A stretch of DNA of 64,000 bases, taken from Streptomyces liangshanensis. Lineage in GTDB: Bacteria > Actinomycetota > Actinomycetes > Streptomycetales > Streptomycetaceae. The stretch is from positions 6,138,501 through 6,202,500 of the forward strand of contig NZ_CP050177.1 in NCBI RefSeq assembly GCF_011694815.1, written 5' to 3'. The notes under the pieces are model-generated. The model made no database searches. It was not told the DNA's origin and saw nothing but the letters and a program-made list of their open reading frames with translations. The translations under genes and the position numbers were made by a program. Below are positions 51,403 through 60,201 of this stretch, piece after piece; position 1 is the stretch's first letter, and every line of letters begins with the position of its first letter.

Positions 51403-53931
51403 GTGGGGCATGGAGTGCACGAACTCGTACTGGAACTGAACGGAAGGACCTGGGCGCTCGATCCGGCCAGGTCGTACACCCTGGGGCGTGATCCGCAGGG
51501 CGACCTCGTGATCGACGACGCCAGGGTCTCGTGGCGTCACGCCACCATCAGCTGGGGGGGCCGCGGTTGGGTCATAGAGGATCACGGAAGCACCAACGGG
51601 ACGTACGTACTGGGGCAGCGGGTCCACCAGACGGAGATCGCGGCCGGTTCGGCCGTCCATCTCGGCAACGCGACGGACGGGCCCCGGCTGAGCCTCTCCG
51701 CCGCCGCGTACAGCCCGCAGGCGGCGGCGCCGCAGCAGGCGTACCAGCAGGCGCCACAGGCCCAGGCCCAGGCCCAGACGCCCGCCCACCCGGCCGCCCC
51801 GCAGCAGGGCTGGCAGCAGCCGCAGCAGCCCCACGTGCCCCAACAGGGCGGCCCCGGGGGCCCGTTCGCGGTCCAGGGCCAGCCGCCGGCGCAGGCCGCC
51901 GGGGCCTCACCGGTCTACGGGGACCGCAGCCCGACCACGTTCCACCAGCTCTCCCTCGGCCGTGTCATGCGCATCGGCCGCGCGCTGGAGAACGAGTTGG
52001 TCGTCTCCGACCTCCAGGTCTCGCGCCACCACGCCGAGTTCACCGCCACACCCGACGGCCGTTACGAGATCCGCGACCTCGGATCCCACAACGGCACCTA
52101 CGTCAACGGCCAGCCGATAGCCAAGTCCGGCACGGTACCCATCGGCCCCAACGACATCGTGGGCGTCGGCCATTCGACCTTCCGCCTGGTCGGCGACCGC
52201 CTCGAGGAGTTCGTCGACACCGGCGAGGTCTCCTTCTCGGCCCGCCACCTCACGGTGACGGTCGACGGCGGCAAGCAGATCCTCAAGGACGTCTCCTTCG
52301 GCGTCCCCGAGAAGTCGCTGATCGCGGTCATCGGCCCGTCGGGCTCCGGGAAGTCCACGCTGCTCAAGGCGCTCACCGGCTACCGCCCGGCCAACGAGGG
52401 CGACGTCCTCTACGACAACCGGAACCTGTACAAGCAGTTCGCCGAGCTGCGCCAGCGCATCGGCCTGGTCCCGCAGGACGACATCCTGCACAAGGAACTG
52501 ACCGTCAGGAAGGCGCTCCGGTACGCGGCGAAACTCCGCTTCCCCGGTGACACCAAGCCCGCCGAGCGCGAGGCCAGGATCGACGAGGTCCTGGGCGAGC
52601 TGAAGCTCGACATCCACCGGGACAAGAAGATCACCGCGCTCTCCGGCGGCCAGCGCAAGCGCGTCTCGGTCGCCCTGGAGCTGCTCACCAAGCCCTCGCT
52701 GATCTTCTTGGACGAGCCGACCTCCGGCCTCGACCCGGGCATGGACCGCGATGTCATGAAGCTCCTGCGCGACCTCGCCGACGACGGCCGTACGGTCCTC
52801 GTGGTCACGCACTCCGTCGCCGAGCTGGCCATCTGCGACAAGCTCCTCGTCATGGCCCCCGGCGGCTCGGTGGCCTACTTCGGCCCGCCGGAGGAGGCGC
52901 TCAACTTCTTCGGCTACACCACGTGGGCCGACGTCTTCTCGGCGTTCGAGAACTACCGCGAGTACGACTGGGCGGGCCGCTGGCGCGGCTCGCAGCACTA
53001 CCAGATGTACGCCGCCGACATCGACGCCATCGCCGCGCAGTCCGTCGCCATGCCCTCGGCCCAGCAGATGCGCCCGCCGAAACCGCAGAGCTGGGGCTCC
53101 CAGCTGTGGACCCTGGTCCGCCGGTACGTGTCGGTCATCGCGTCCGACCGGGGCTTCATGGGCCTGATGGTGCTGCTGCCGGCGATCCTCGGCGGGGTGA
53201 GCGCCGTCATCCCGGCCAAGTTCGGCCTCGTACCGCCCACGCCGCCGTCCCGCTTCAACAGCACGGCCGGGATCATCATGATGATCCTGGTGGTCGGGAT
53301 GTGCTTCGCGGGCTCGGCCAACTCCGTACGAGAACTGATCAAGGAACGGGTCATCTACGAACGGGAACGGGCCACCGGCCTGTCCCGCTCCGCCTACCTG
53401 ATGTCCAAGGTGATCGTGCTCGGGGTGATCACGGCCTTCCAGGCCGTCATCATCTGCGCCATCGCGCTCCCGGTCCGAGAACTCCCCGAGAAGGGAGTGA
53501 TCACCCACCCGGCCATCGAGATCTGCCTCGCGATCGTCGCCATGGGCTTCACGGCGATGATGCTCGGACTGGTCATCTCCGCCCTGGTCAAGACCGCCGA
53601 GAAGACCATGCCGCTGCTCGTGATGTTCGCCATCGTGCAGCTCGTCTTCACCGGCACCCTCTTCCAGATCTTCGGCAAGATCGGCCTGGAGCAGTTCGCC
53701 TGGCTGATGCCCTCCCGCTGGGCCCTCAGCGCGGCCGGCTCGACGCTGGACCTGTCGCACCTGATGGCGCCGTGGGACCCGGAGAAGCCGGACGACCTGG
53801 ACCCGCTGTGGAAGCACACCGTCGCCCAGTGGTCCGTGGACATGATCGTGCTCGTCGTGATCGGTGTCGTCTGCGGCTTCGTGGTCGCGCGCCTGCTGCG
53901 CCGCCACGAGCCCGAGGTCATGCGGAAGTAG
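51403..53931 (+). CDS. Double-FHA ABC transporter (Rv1747-like)
   Basis: An 842-residue fusion: FHA domain 1 (about 20-95, with YTLGRDP and HGSTNGTYV), a Gln/Pro/Ala linker (about 100-165), FHA domain 2 (about 180-265, MRIGRALENELVVSD and GSHNGTYVN), an ABC ATPase (GPSGSGKST, LSGGQRKRV, IFLDEPTSGLD) and six C-terminal helices of the ABC2/ABCG type. The plan matches mycobacterial Rv1747, an exporter whose FHA domains bind phosphothreonines placed by Ser/Thr kinases. A lipid or cell-wall substrate is likely but unproven. Confidence 0.95.
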   Translation: MGHGVHELVLELNGRTWALDPARSYTLGRDPQGDLVIDDARVSWRHATISWGGRGWVIEDHGSTNGTYVLGQRVHQTEIAAGSAVHLGNATDGPRLSLSAAAYSPQAAAPQQAYQQAPQAQAQAQTPAHPAAPQQGWQQPQQPHVPQQGGPGGPFAVQGQPPAQAAGASPVYGDRSPTTFHQLSLGRVMRIGRALENELVVSDLQVSRHHAEFTATPDGRYEIRDLGSHNGTYVNGQPIAKSGTVPIGPNDIVGVGHSTFRLVGDRLEEFVDTGEVSFSARHLTVTVDGGKQILKDVSFGVPEKSLIAVIGPSGSGKSTLLKALTGYRPANEGDVLYDNRNLYKQFAELRQRIGLVPQDDILHKELTVRKALRYAAKLRFPGDTKPAEREARIDEVLGELKLDIHRDKKITALSGGQRKRVSVALELLTKPSLIFLDEPTSGLDPGMDRDVMKLLRDLADDGRTVLVVTHSVAELAICDKLLVMAPGGSVAYFGPPEEALNFFGYTTWADVFSAFENYREYDWAGRWRGSQHYQMYAADIDAIAAQSVAMPSAQQMRPPKPQSWGSQLWTLVRRYVSVIASDRGFMGLMVLLPAILGGVSAVIPAKFGLVPPTPPSRFNSTAGIIMMILVVGMCFAGSANSVRELIKERVIYERERATGLSRSAYLMSKVIVLGVITAFQAVIICAIALPVRELPEKGVITHPAIEICLAIVAMGFTAMMLGLVISALVKTAEKTMPLLVMFAIVQLVFTGTLFQIFGKIGLEQFAWLMPSRWALSAAGSTLDLSHLMAPWDPEKPDDLDPLWKHTVAQWSVDMIVLVVIGVVCGFVVARLLRRHEPEVMRK

Positions 53932-53972
53932 CGGTCGTACGGGCCCGGTCCACCCCGGCCCGGCAGCACCGC

Positions 53973-54013
53973 GCCGGAGGGCGGCACCCCGCACAGGGGT
54001 GCCGCCCTCCGGC
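53973..54013. terminator. 18-bp perfect hairpin, convergent
   Basis: 53973-53990 (GCCGGAGGGCGGCACCCC) pairs exactly with 53996-54013 around a 5-base loop, between the FHA-ABC gene and the convergent transglycosylase gene. Confidence 0.92.
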
Positions 54014-54037
54014 ATGTCCGACCGGTGTCCAGCGCGC

Positions 54038-54826
54038 TCAGTAGGCGCTGTTGACGTTGTCCATCGAGCCGTACTTGTCGGCGGCGTAGTTGGCCGCGGC
54101 GACGATGTTGGCGACGGGGTTGTAGATGTTCGTCGACGTGCCGTTGACGTGGTACGCGGCGAAGGTCGGCGGGATGACCTGGAGCAGACCCTTCGACGGG
54201 ATGCCGTTCTGGGCGTTGATGTCCCAGTTGTTGATCGCGTTCGGGTTACCGCTCGACTCACGCATGATGTTGCGGTGCAGCCCGTCGTACGAGCCCGGGA
54301 TGTGGTGCTTCTTCATGATGGACAGCGATTCCTTGATCCAGCCGTCCAGGTTGTTCGCGTAGACCGGGGTGCGCGCGGCCGACCGGCTGGCGGCGGCCTT
54401 GGCACGCTTCTTCGCGTCGGCCTTCGCCTTCGCCTTGGCCTTGGCCTTCGCGGCCTTCTCGGCCTTGGCCTTCTTCTCGGCCTTCGCCTTGGCGGCGGCG
54501 GCCTTCTTCGCCTTCTCCGTCTTCTCGGCCTTCTCGTGCGCGGCGGCCTTGACCTTCGCCGCGGCCTGGACCTTCGCCGTGTTCTCGGCGGAGACCTGCT
54601 GCTTGAAGACGCTCGTGTGCAGTGCCGCTGCCTGGGCGGCGGTGTCCGGGGTCGCCGTGAAGGCGGCCTGGGAGGCGGTGATCGCCTGCGACGGCTGCGA
54701 GTGGGCGGCCGCGCCCGGAACCAGCGAGAAGGTCAGGGCGGCGACTCCGGCGGCGGCTACGCCGGCGATCGAAGCCTTGTGCGTCCGGTTGAGACGATCA
54801 AGGCCAGGGGTGCGTGACGAGAACAT
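54038..54826 (-). CDS. Secreted transglycosylase with Lys/Ala stalk
   Basis: A 262-residue exported protein. A signal peptide (about 15-41, ending GAAAHS) is followed by a long Lys/Ala/Glu helical stalk (84-147) and an SLT/lysozyme-like domain: the catalytic Glu is probably Glu190 in MRESSGNPNAINNWD, with SKGLLQVIPPTFAAYH. It should cleave peptidoglycan glycan strands. ATG 54826 gives the signal peptide at the N-terminus; an upstream extension lies in the leader. Confidence 0.9.
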   Translation of the reverse strand: MFSSRTPGLDRLNRTHKASIAGVAAAGVAALTFSLVPGAAAHSQPSQAITASQAAFTATPDTAAQAAALHTSVFKQQVSAENTAKVQAAAKVKAAAHEKAEKTEKAKKAAAAKAKAEKKAKAEKAAKAKAKAKAKADAKKRAKAAASRSAARTPVYANNLDGWIKESLSIMKKHHIPGSYDGLHRNIMRESSGNPNAINNWDINAQNGIPSKGLLQVIPPTFAAYHVNGTSTNIYNPVANIVAAANYAADKYGSMDNVNSAY

Positions 54827-55261
54827 AGAGACGTACCTCTTCGAATAGCGGGGAGTCGCGGGGGCCGGGTGGCCGACAGCCTGCTCGGCGGCGACGAACG
54901 CAATTCTTAGCGGCCGCAAAATGCTGTGGCAAAGGTGTGACGTACGACCCCGGGTAGTGGGACGGGGAGGGGGGCGAAAGGTGCGTTTCCGTCGTAGGGC
55001 AAGCTCACAGCCCGCTCGCTCGTCGACTAGACGGCTTCGTAAGTGACCTGGGTCCTATGCCCGGGCTCACATCGGGGACGCGTCAACCTCACCCCGCGTT
55101 GCTGGAGCAATGCATACGGTGAGTGGCCGGACAGGGGTCCTCACCGGTCTCCACCCCCTCCACGCCCGCCCCGCAAGGGACTTCGGGCCTAGGCCGTCCG
55201 TCCCGGACGCCCCCCTCTTCGGCCTCATCACACGGCTCCGACCCGCCGGTACGGTGAACCC
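54827..55261. other. 435-base divergent region between transglycosylase and kinase genes
   Basis: No gene is supported here. The transglycosylase leader on the minus strand is long. The kinase gene has TACGGT six bases before ATG 55262 and no ribosome site, so a leaderless start is possible. Cell-wall hydrolase genes in Streptomyces can carry a c-di-AMP riboswitch, but I could not match its core motifs. Confidence 0.7.
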
Positions 55262-56407
55262 ATGAGCCACCGAACCGGCTCCGGCCTCGCGGCGGTCAGC
55301 ACCGCGTTGCTGGCGATGAACCGGCACCTGGAGGTACGGGACGTCCTCAAGACGATCGTCGCCTCCGCCCGCGAACTGCTGGACGCCGAATACGCGGCCC
55401 TCGGCGTCCCCGACGACCACGGCGGCTTCGCCCAGTTCGTCGTCGACGGCGTCAGCGACGCCCAGTGGAAGGCCATCGGCCCCCTCCCGCGCCAGCACGG
55501 CATCCTCGCCGCGATGCTCAGGGACGAGACCCCCCAGCGCCTCGCCGACGTACGCGAGGACCCCCGCTTCGAGGGCTGGCCCGCCGCCCACCCCGACATG
55601 TCCGACTTCCTGGGCCTGCCCGTCAGGGACGGCGACGAGACCCTCGCCGCGCTCTTCCTCGCCAACAAACGCTGCCCCCGGCCGGGCGGCGGCTGCGGCT
55701 TCACCGAGGAGGACGAGGAACTCCTCGGCATCCTCGCCCAGCACGCCGCCATCGCCCTCACCAACGCCCGGCTCCACGAGCGCAGCCGCGAGCTGACCAT
55801 CGCCGAGGAACGCTCACGCCTCGCCCACGAGCTCCACGACGCCGTCAGCCAGAAACTCTTCTCGCTGCGCCTCACCGCCCAGGCCGCCGCCGCCCTCGTG
55901 GACCGCGACCCGGCCCGCGCCAAGGACGAACTCCACCAGGTCACCGCCCTCGCCGCCGAGGCCGCCGACGAGCTGCGCGCCGCCGTCGTCGAGCTGCGGC
56001 CCGCCGCCCTCGACGAGGACGGCCTCGTCCACACCCTCCGTACCCAGATCCACGTCCTCGACCGCGCCCACTCCGCCCGGGTCACCTTCGACAGCTTCTC
56101 GGTACGGGCCCTGCCCGCCGCCCAGGAGGAGGCCCTGCTGCGGGTCGCCCAGGAGGCCCTGCACAACGCGCTGCGGCACTCCGGCGGCGACCGGGTCGAC
56201 GTCACCCTCGCCCGTCGGGGCCCCGCCGTGGTCCTCAGCGTCACCGACAACGGCACCGGCTTCGACCCCCGGGCGGTCCGCCGGGCCGGCCGCCACCTGG
56301 GCCTGGTCTCCATGCGCGACCGGGCCGGCGGCGTCGGCGGCAGACTCCGCGTGCAGTCCGCGCCCGGACAGGGCACCACGATCGAGATGGAGGTGCCCGG
56401 TGGCTGA
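55262..56407 (+). CDS. GAF-domain sensor histidine kinase (NarL/DesK type)
   Basis: A 381-residue cytoplasmic kinase: GAF domain (about 25-170, LLDAEYAALGVPD to FTEEDEELLGILAQHAAIAL), HisKA_3 dimerisation helix with the phospho-His in RLAHELHDAVSQKLF, and a GHKL ATPase (AQEALHNALRHSG, VTDNGTGFDP, GLVSMRDRA). The GAF domain of such kinases may bind heme or a small ligand; two Cys occur in RCPRPGGGCGF. The response regulator gene overlaps by 8 bases. Confidence 0.93.
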   Translation: MSHRTGSGLAAVSTALLAMNRHLEVRDVLKTIVASARELLDAEYAALGVPDDHGGFAQFVVDGVSDAQWKAIGPLPRQHGILAAMLRDETPQRLADVREDPRFEGWPAAHPDMSDFLGLPVRDGDETLAALFLANKRCPRPGGGCGFTEEDEELLGILAQHAAIALTNARLHERSRELTIAEERSRLAHELHDAVSQKLFSLRLTAQAAAALVDRDPARAKDELHQVTALAAEAADELRAAVVELRPAALDEDGLVHTLRTQIHVLDRAHSARVTFDSFSVRALPAAQEEALLRVAQEALHNALRHSGGDRVDVTLARRGPAVVLSVTDNGTGFDPRAVRRAGRHLGLVSMRDRAGGVGGRLRVQSAPGQGTTIEMEVPGG

Positions 56408-57044
56408 CAAGACCATCCGTGTCCTGCTGGTCGACGACCACCAGGTGGTCCGCCGGGGACTGCGCACGTTCCTGGAGGTCCAGGACGACATCGAGGTCGT
56501 CGGGGAGGCCTCCGACGGCGCCGAGGGCGTCGCCCGCGCCGAGGAGCTGCGCCCCGACGTCGTCCTGATGGACATCAAGATGCCCGGTACCGACGGCATC
56601 GAGGCCCTGCGCACCCTCAGGGACCTCCAGAACCCCGCCAAGGTACTGATCGTCACCAGCTTCACCGAACAGCGCACCGTCGTCCCCGCCCTGCGCGCCG
56701 GCGCGTCCGGCTACGTGTACAAGGACGTCGACCCCGAGGCGCTGGCCGGCGCGATCCGCTCCGTGCACGCCGGGCACGTCCTGCTCCAGCCCGAGGTCGC
56801 CGGCGCCCTGCTCGCCCAGGACAACCCCGGCGGCGGCCAGGGCCGGGGGACCACCCTCACCGAACGCGAACGCGAGGTGCTGACCCTCATCGCCGACGGA
56901 CGCTCCAACCGGGAGATCGCCCGCGCCCTGGTGCTCTCCGAGAAGACCGTCAAGACACACGTCTCGAACATCCTGATGAAACTGGACCTCGCGGACCGCA
57001 CCCAGGCCGCCCTCTGGGCCGTCCGACATGGGATTACCGGCTGA
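56400..57044 (+). CDS. NarL/FixJ-type response regulator
   Basis: A 214-residue regulator. The receiver has LLVDDHQVVRRG, the phosphorylated Asp in VVLMDIKMPGTDG (Asp58) and the Thr/Ser of IVTSFTEQ. The LuxR-type HTH is LTEREREVLTLIADGRSNREIARALVLSEKTVKTHVSNIL. GTG 56400 overlaps the kinase end by 8 bases. Chaplin genes directly follow downstream, but control of them is not shown. Confidence 0.95.
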   Translation: MADKTIRVLLVDDHQVVRRGLRTFLEVQDDIEVVGEASDGAEGVARAEELRPDVVLMDIKMPGTDGIEALRTLRDLQNPAKVLIVTSFTEQRTVVPALRAGASGYVYKDVDPEALAGAIRSVHAGHVLLQPEVAGALLAQDNPGGGQGRGTTLTEREREVLTLIADGRSNREIARALVLSEKTVKTHVSNILMKLDLADRTQAALWAVRHGITG

Positions 57045-57195
57045 ACGGACCGCGCGAGGGCACCCCCGCCCGCCGGTCTGAGATTCATACCGTCGGGTGT
57101 ATGTCACCCACACGGCGCATCCTGACCGTCCCCCGGGCGTTCTCCATGGCATGCCGCGGCGCACCGCCGCGGCCGCCCCGAGGAGGAAACCCGAA

Positions 57196-57441
57196 ATGAA
57201 GAACCTCAAGAAGGCCGCCACCCTCACCCTCGTCGCCGGCGGCATCGTCGCCGCCGCGTCCGGCGTCGCGTCCGCCCACGGCGGCGCGCAGGCCGAGGGC
57301 GCCGCCCTCCAGTCCCCGGGTGTCGCCTCCGGCAACCTCGTCCAGGCCCCGGTGCACATCCCGGTCAACGCCGTCGGCAACAGCGTCAACGTGATCGGCG
57401 TCCTGAACCCGGCCTTCGGCAACGCCGCCGTCAACCACTGA
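57196..57441 (+). CDS. chpE: Short chaplin, cysteine-free (ChpE-like)
   Basis: An 81-residue secreted protein: signal peptide (about 1-27, ending SGVASA) and one chaplin domain, SPGVASGNLVQAPVHIPVNA with GNSVNVIGVLNPAFGN. Chaplins self-assemble into amyloid-like surface films on aerial hyphae. The usual pair of Cys is absent, as in ChpE. AGGAGG precedes ATG 57196. Confidence 0.92.
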   Translation: MKNLKKAATLTLVAGGIVAAASGVASAHGGAQAEGAALQSPGVASGNLVQAPVHIPVNAVGNSVNVIGVLNPAFGNAAVNH

Positions 57442-57501
57442 CACCGGCCCGCCGCACCGCCCCTTTCGTACCCTTACCGATTCTCGATTGAGGAACATCC
57501 C

Positions 57502-57756
57502 ATGAAGGTCGCCAAGAAGGCCGCCCTGGTCATCGTCACCGCCGGTCTCGCCGCGAGTGCCTCCGCCGGCGCGGCGTTCGCCACCGGTGGCGGCTCCGGC
57601 GCGCAGGCCGACGGCCTGGCCCAGCACTCCCCGGGCGTCGGCTCCGGCAACGCCGTCCAGGTCCCGGTGCACGTCCCGGTCAACCTCACCGGCAACACCG
57701 TGAACGTGATCGGCCTCCTGAACCCCGCGTTCGGCAACCACTCCGTGAACCGCTGA
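57502..57756 (+). CDS. Second short chaplin, cysteine-free
   Basis: An 84-residue secreted chaplin: signal peptide (about 1-28, AGAAFA), then SPGVGSGNAVQVPVHVPVNL with GNTVNVIGLLNPAFGN, ending SVNR. It is a tandem relative of the preceding gene, 60 bases away, also without Cys. Likely a duplication that has diverged mainly in the signal peptide and tail. Confidence 0.92.
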   Translation: MKVAKKAALVIVTAGLAASASAGAAFATGGGSGAQADGLAQHSPGVGSGNAVQVPVHVPVNLTGNTVNVIGLLNPAFGNHSVNR

Positions 57757-57788
57757 ACCCACGCCTGACGCCCCCCGCGGCGTAACCC

Positions 57789-57836
57789 CGAGGCCCCGAG
57801 ACCTGCCGTCATCCCCCCGGCGGTCCCGGGGCCTCG
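57789..57836 (+). terminator. Hairpin after the chaplin pair
   Basis: 57789-57803 (CGAGGCCCCGAGACC) pairs with 57822-57836, with one mismatch. Confidence 0.8.
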
Positions 57837-57890
57837 TACATACGGCGTACGTACGACGCACACACGCGCGTGATCACGTACGCGCGTGAT

Positions 57891-58688
57891 TCAGACCACA
57901 GGCGGCAGCCCGCGCTCCCGCTCCTCCACATACGCGTTGTACGAGGCCACCTGCGCCCGCCGCGCCACCCGCTCCACCGGCCGCAGCGCCGCACCCCGCG
58001 CCGCCATCTCCGACGCGCTCACCGCGCCGCCGTCCCCCCGCTCGTACGCCAGCTCCACCAGCAGCCCCACCCGCTGCGCCAGCTCCAGCACCCGCACCGC
58101 CCGCGGCGGATACCCGGGAGCCAGCACCTCACGGCCCCGCTCCGCCCGCGCCCGGTACGCGTCCAGCGCCGCCGCGGCCACCGGCCCCGAAGCCGCCACG
58201 TCCAGCCGCGACAGCACGTCCGTCGCCTCCCGCAGGGCCTCCGCCAGCTCCCGCTCCGCCTCCCCGAGCGACGGCACGTCCGCCGGCGGCGCCTCCCGCA
58301 CCGGAAGACAGTGCCAGACCACCTCCACGTGCCGGTCCCCGTCCGGGCCCACCGCCGTCACCTCCGGGACCAGGCCGTACGGCGCGCCCGTGGCGACCAC
58401 CGCCTCCCCGGCGTCCAGCGCGCGGGCGTTGAACTCCGGGGGACCGCTGAGCCCCAGCGGATGCCCCGGCGCGGGCAGCGCGACCCGGTACCCGGTCACC
58501 CCGAGCGTCCGCAGCCGCCCCAGCGCCAGCGTCAGCCCGACCGGCCCCGACTCGCCCGGCAGCCCCTCCACCCGGTGCACCGCGTCCTCGCCGACGACGG
58601 CGTGCACGGCGTCGTCCGGCGACACAAATCCGGCCAACAGGGCGTTTCCCCATGCGGCCAGCAATCCTGAGCGTGGTTGCGAAAGCAT
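57891..58688 (-). CDS. Conserved hypothetical protein, 265 residues
   Basis: I do not recognise a named domain. The N-terminal half is mixed strand/helix with AWGNALLAGFVSPDDAVHAVVGEDAVHRV, TGYRVALPAPGHPLGLSGPPEFN and GLVPEVT; the C-terminal half is helical, including LDAYRARAERGREVLAPGYPPRA. It looks like a soluble actinobacterial family seen next to this ABC ATPase. The start ATG 58688 lies 125 bases from the divergent ABC gene. Confidence 0.78.
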   Translation of the reverse strand: MLSQPRSGLLAAWGNALLAGFVSPDDAVHAVVGEDAVHRVEGLPGESGPVGLTLALGRLRTLGVTGYRVALPAPGHPLGLSGPPEFNARALDAGEAVVATGAPYGLVPEVTAVGPDGDRHVEVVWHCLPVREAPPADVPSLGEAERELAEALREATDVLSRLDVAASGPVAAAALDAYRARAERGREVLAPGYPPRAVRVLELAQRVGLLVELAYERGDGGAVSASEMAARGAALRPVERVARRAQVASYNAYVEERERGLPPVV

Positions 58689-58813
58689 GGCCCCAGCCTA
58701 GGGAACGGACCTCAGGGCCGGACCACTCCATGGGTGGCGTAGGTTTTCCCTGGGAACCGCGCCCACAGGCGCACCCGGAACTCGAGACGATTGCATGGGG
58801 AGACAACGCGCTC

Positions 58814-59605
58814 ATGAGCGATGTACTGGAGCTGGTGGACGTATCCGTGGTCCGCGACGGACGCGCTCTGGTGGACGACGTCTCCTGGTCGGTCAAGGAG
58901 GGCGAGCGCTGGGTGATCCTCGGGCCGAACGGCGCCGGCAAGACCACCCTGCTCAACCTCGCGTCCAGCTACCTCTTCCCGACCACCGGCAGCGCCCGGA
59001 TCCTCGGCGAGAGCCTCGGCAAGGTCGACGTCTTCGACCTCCGCCCCCGCATCGGCATCGCCGGTGTCGCCATGTCGGAGAAGCTGCCCAAGCGCCAGAC
59101 GGTCCTGGAGACCGTCCTCACGGCCGCGTACGGCATGACCGCCACCTGGCAGGAACAGTACGACGAGGTCGACGAGCAGCGCGCCCGCGCCTTCCTCGAC
59201 CGCCTCGGCATGACCGAGTTCCTCGACCGCCGCTTCGGCACCCTCTCCGAGGGCGAGCGCAAGCGCACCCTCATCGCCCGCGCGATGATGACCGACCCCG
59301 AACTGCTCCTCCTCGACGAGCCCGCCGCGGGACTGGACCTCGGAGGCCGCGAGGACCTCGTACGCCGCCTCGGCCGCCTCGCCCGCGACCCGTACGCCCC
59401 CTCCATGATCATGGTCACCCACCACGTCGAGGAAATCGCCCCCGGCTTCACCCACGTCCTCATGATCCGCCAGGGCAAGGTGCTCGCCGCGGGCCCCATG
59501 GAGACCGAGCTGTCCTCCCGCAACCTCTCCCTCTGCTTCGGCCTCCCGCTCGTCGTGGAGCGCACCGGCGACCGCTGGACCGCACAGGGCCTGCCGCTCA
59601 AGTGA
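58814..59605 (+). CDS. ABC transporter ATP-binding protein
   Basis: A 263-residue single ABC cassette: GPNGAGKTTLL (Walker A, about 37-47), LSEGERKRTLIAR (signature) and LLLLDEPAAGLDL (Walker B), VTHHVEEI (switch His). It resembles YlmA/ModF-like orphan cassettes. No permease gene is adjacent, so the partner or non-transport role is unknown. Confidence 0.9.
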   Translation: MSDVLELVDVSVVRDGRALVDDVSWSVKEGERWVILGPNGAGKTTLLNLASSYLFPTTGSARILGESLGKVDVFDLRPRIGIAGVAMSEKLPKRQTVLETVLTAAYGMTATWQEQYDEVDEQRARAFLDRLGMTEFLDRRFGTLSEGERKRTLIARAMMTDPELLLLDEPAAGLDLGGREDLVRRLGRLARDPYAPSMIMVTHHVEEIAPGFTHVLMIRQGKVLAAGPMETELSSRNLSLCFGLPLVVERTGDRWTAQGLPLK

Positions 59606-59675
59606 CCACCCCCGCAAGGGGCCTGCCGACCGAATGACCTGATATCGCCCCTGTCCGGCGGGGGTTCACCGGAAC

Positions 59676-59681
59676 TACCAT
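59676..59681 (+). promoter_or_regulatory. -10 hexamer for the NfeD-SPFH transcript
   Basis: TACCAT lies exactly six bases before GTG 59688, with TGTCCG about 18 bases upstream; no ribosome site is present. A leaderless transcript is predicted. Confidence 0.55.
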
Positions 59682-59687
59682 GCACAA

Positions 59688-60116
59688 GTGGAAATCGACG
59701 CATGGGTGTGGTGGCTGATCGGCGCGGTCGGCCTGGGCATTCCGCTCGTCCTGACAGCGATGCCCGAGTTCGGCATGTTCTCCGCCGGCGCCGTCGCCGG
59801 AGCGATCGTCGCCGCCCTGGGCGGAGGGATCGTGGCCCAAGTCCTCGTCTTCGTCGCCGTGTCGGTGGCACTCATCGCCGTCGTACGCCCCCTCGCGGCC
59901 CGGCAGAACGCACGCCGCCCGGTCCACGCGAGCGGCATCGACGCGCTGAAAGGCCGTCAAGCCGTCGTCCTGGAACGGGTGGACGGCACCGGAGGCCGCA
60001 TCAAACTGGCGGGTGAGGTCTGGTCCGCGCGGACCCTCGACGCCCACCAGTCGTTCGAACCAGGACAACAGGTCGACGTCGTCGACATCGACGGCGCGAC
60101 CGCCGTCGTCATGTAG
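59688..60116 (+). CDS. NfeD-like membrane protein
   Basis: A 142-residue protein with three helices (about 5-28, 32-50, 52-67) and a C-terminal OB-fold domain, LKGRQAVVLERVDGTGGRIKLAGEVWSAR. NfeD proteins partner SPFH proteins; one lies directly downstream. Role is in membrane organisation or quality control. Confidence 0.88.
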   Translation: MEIDAWVWWLIGAVGLGIPLVLTAMPEFGMFSAGAVAGAIVAALGGGIVAQVLVFVAVSVALIAVVRPLAARQNARRPVHASGIDALKGRQAVVLERVDGTGGRIKLAGEVWSARTLDAHQSFEPGQQVDVVDIDGATAVVM

Positions 60117-60201
60117 ACCGCCCGAACACCCCCCACGCACACCCCTGGTCTGACAAACTCGATCATCGGAACATCCGGCAGCGAAGGGCCCGAGGAACGC
60201 G

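Noticed and set aside
54827..55261. c-di-AMP (ydaO) riboswitch before the transglycosylase gene
   Set aside because: Such elements precede Streptomyces wall hydrolases, and a GGACCCAGGT-like segment is present, but I could not line up the conserved core or pairings. An Infernal scan would decide.
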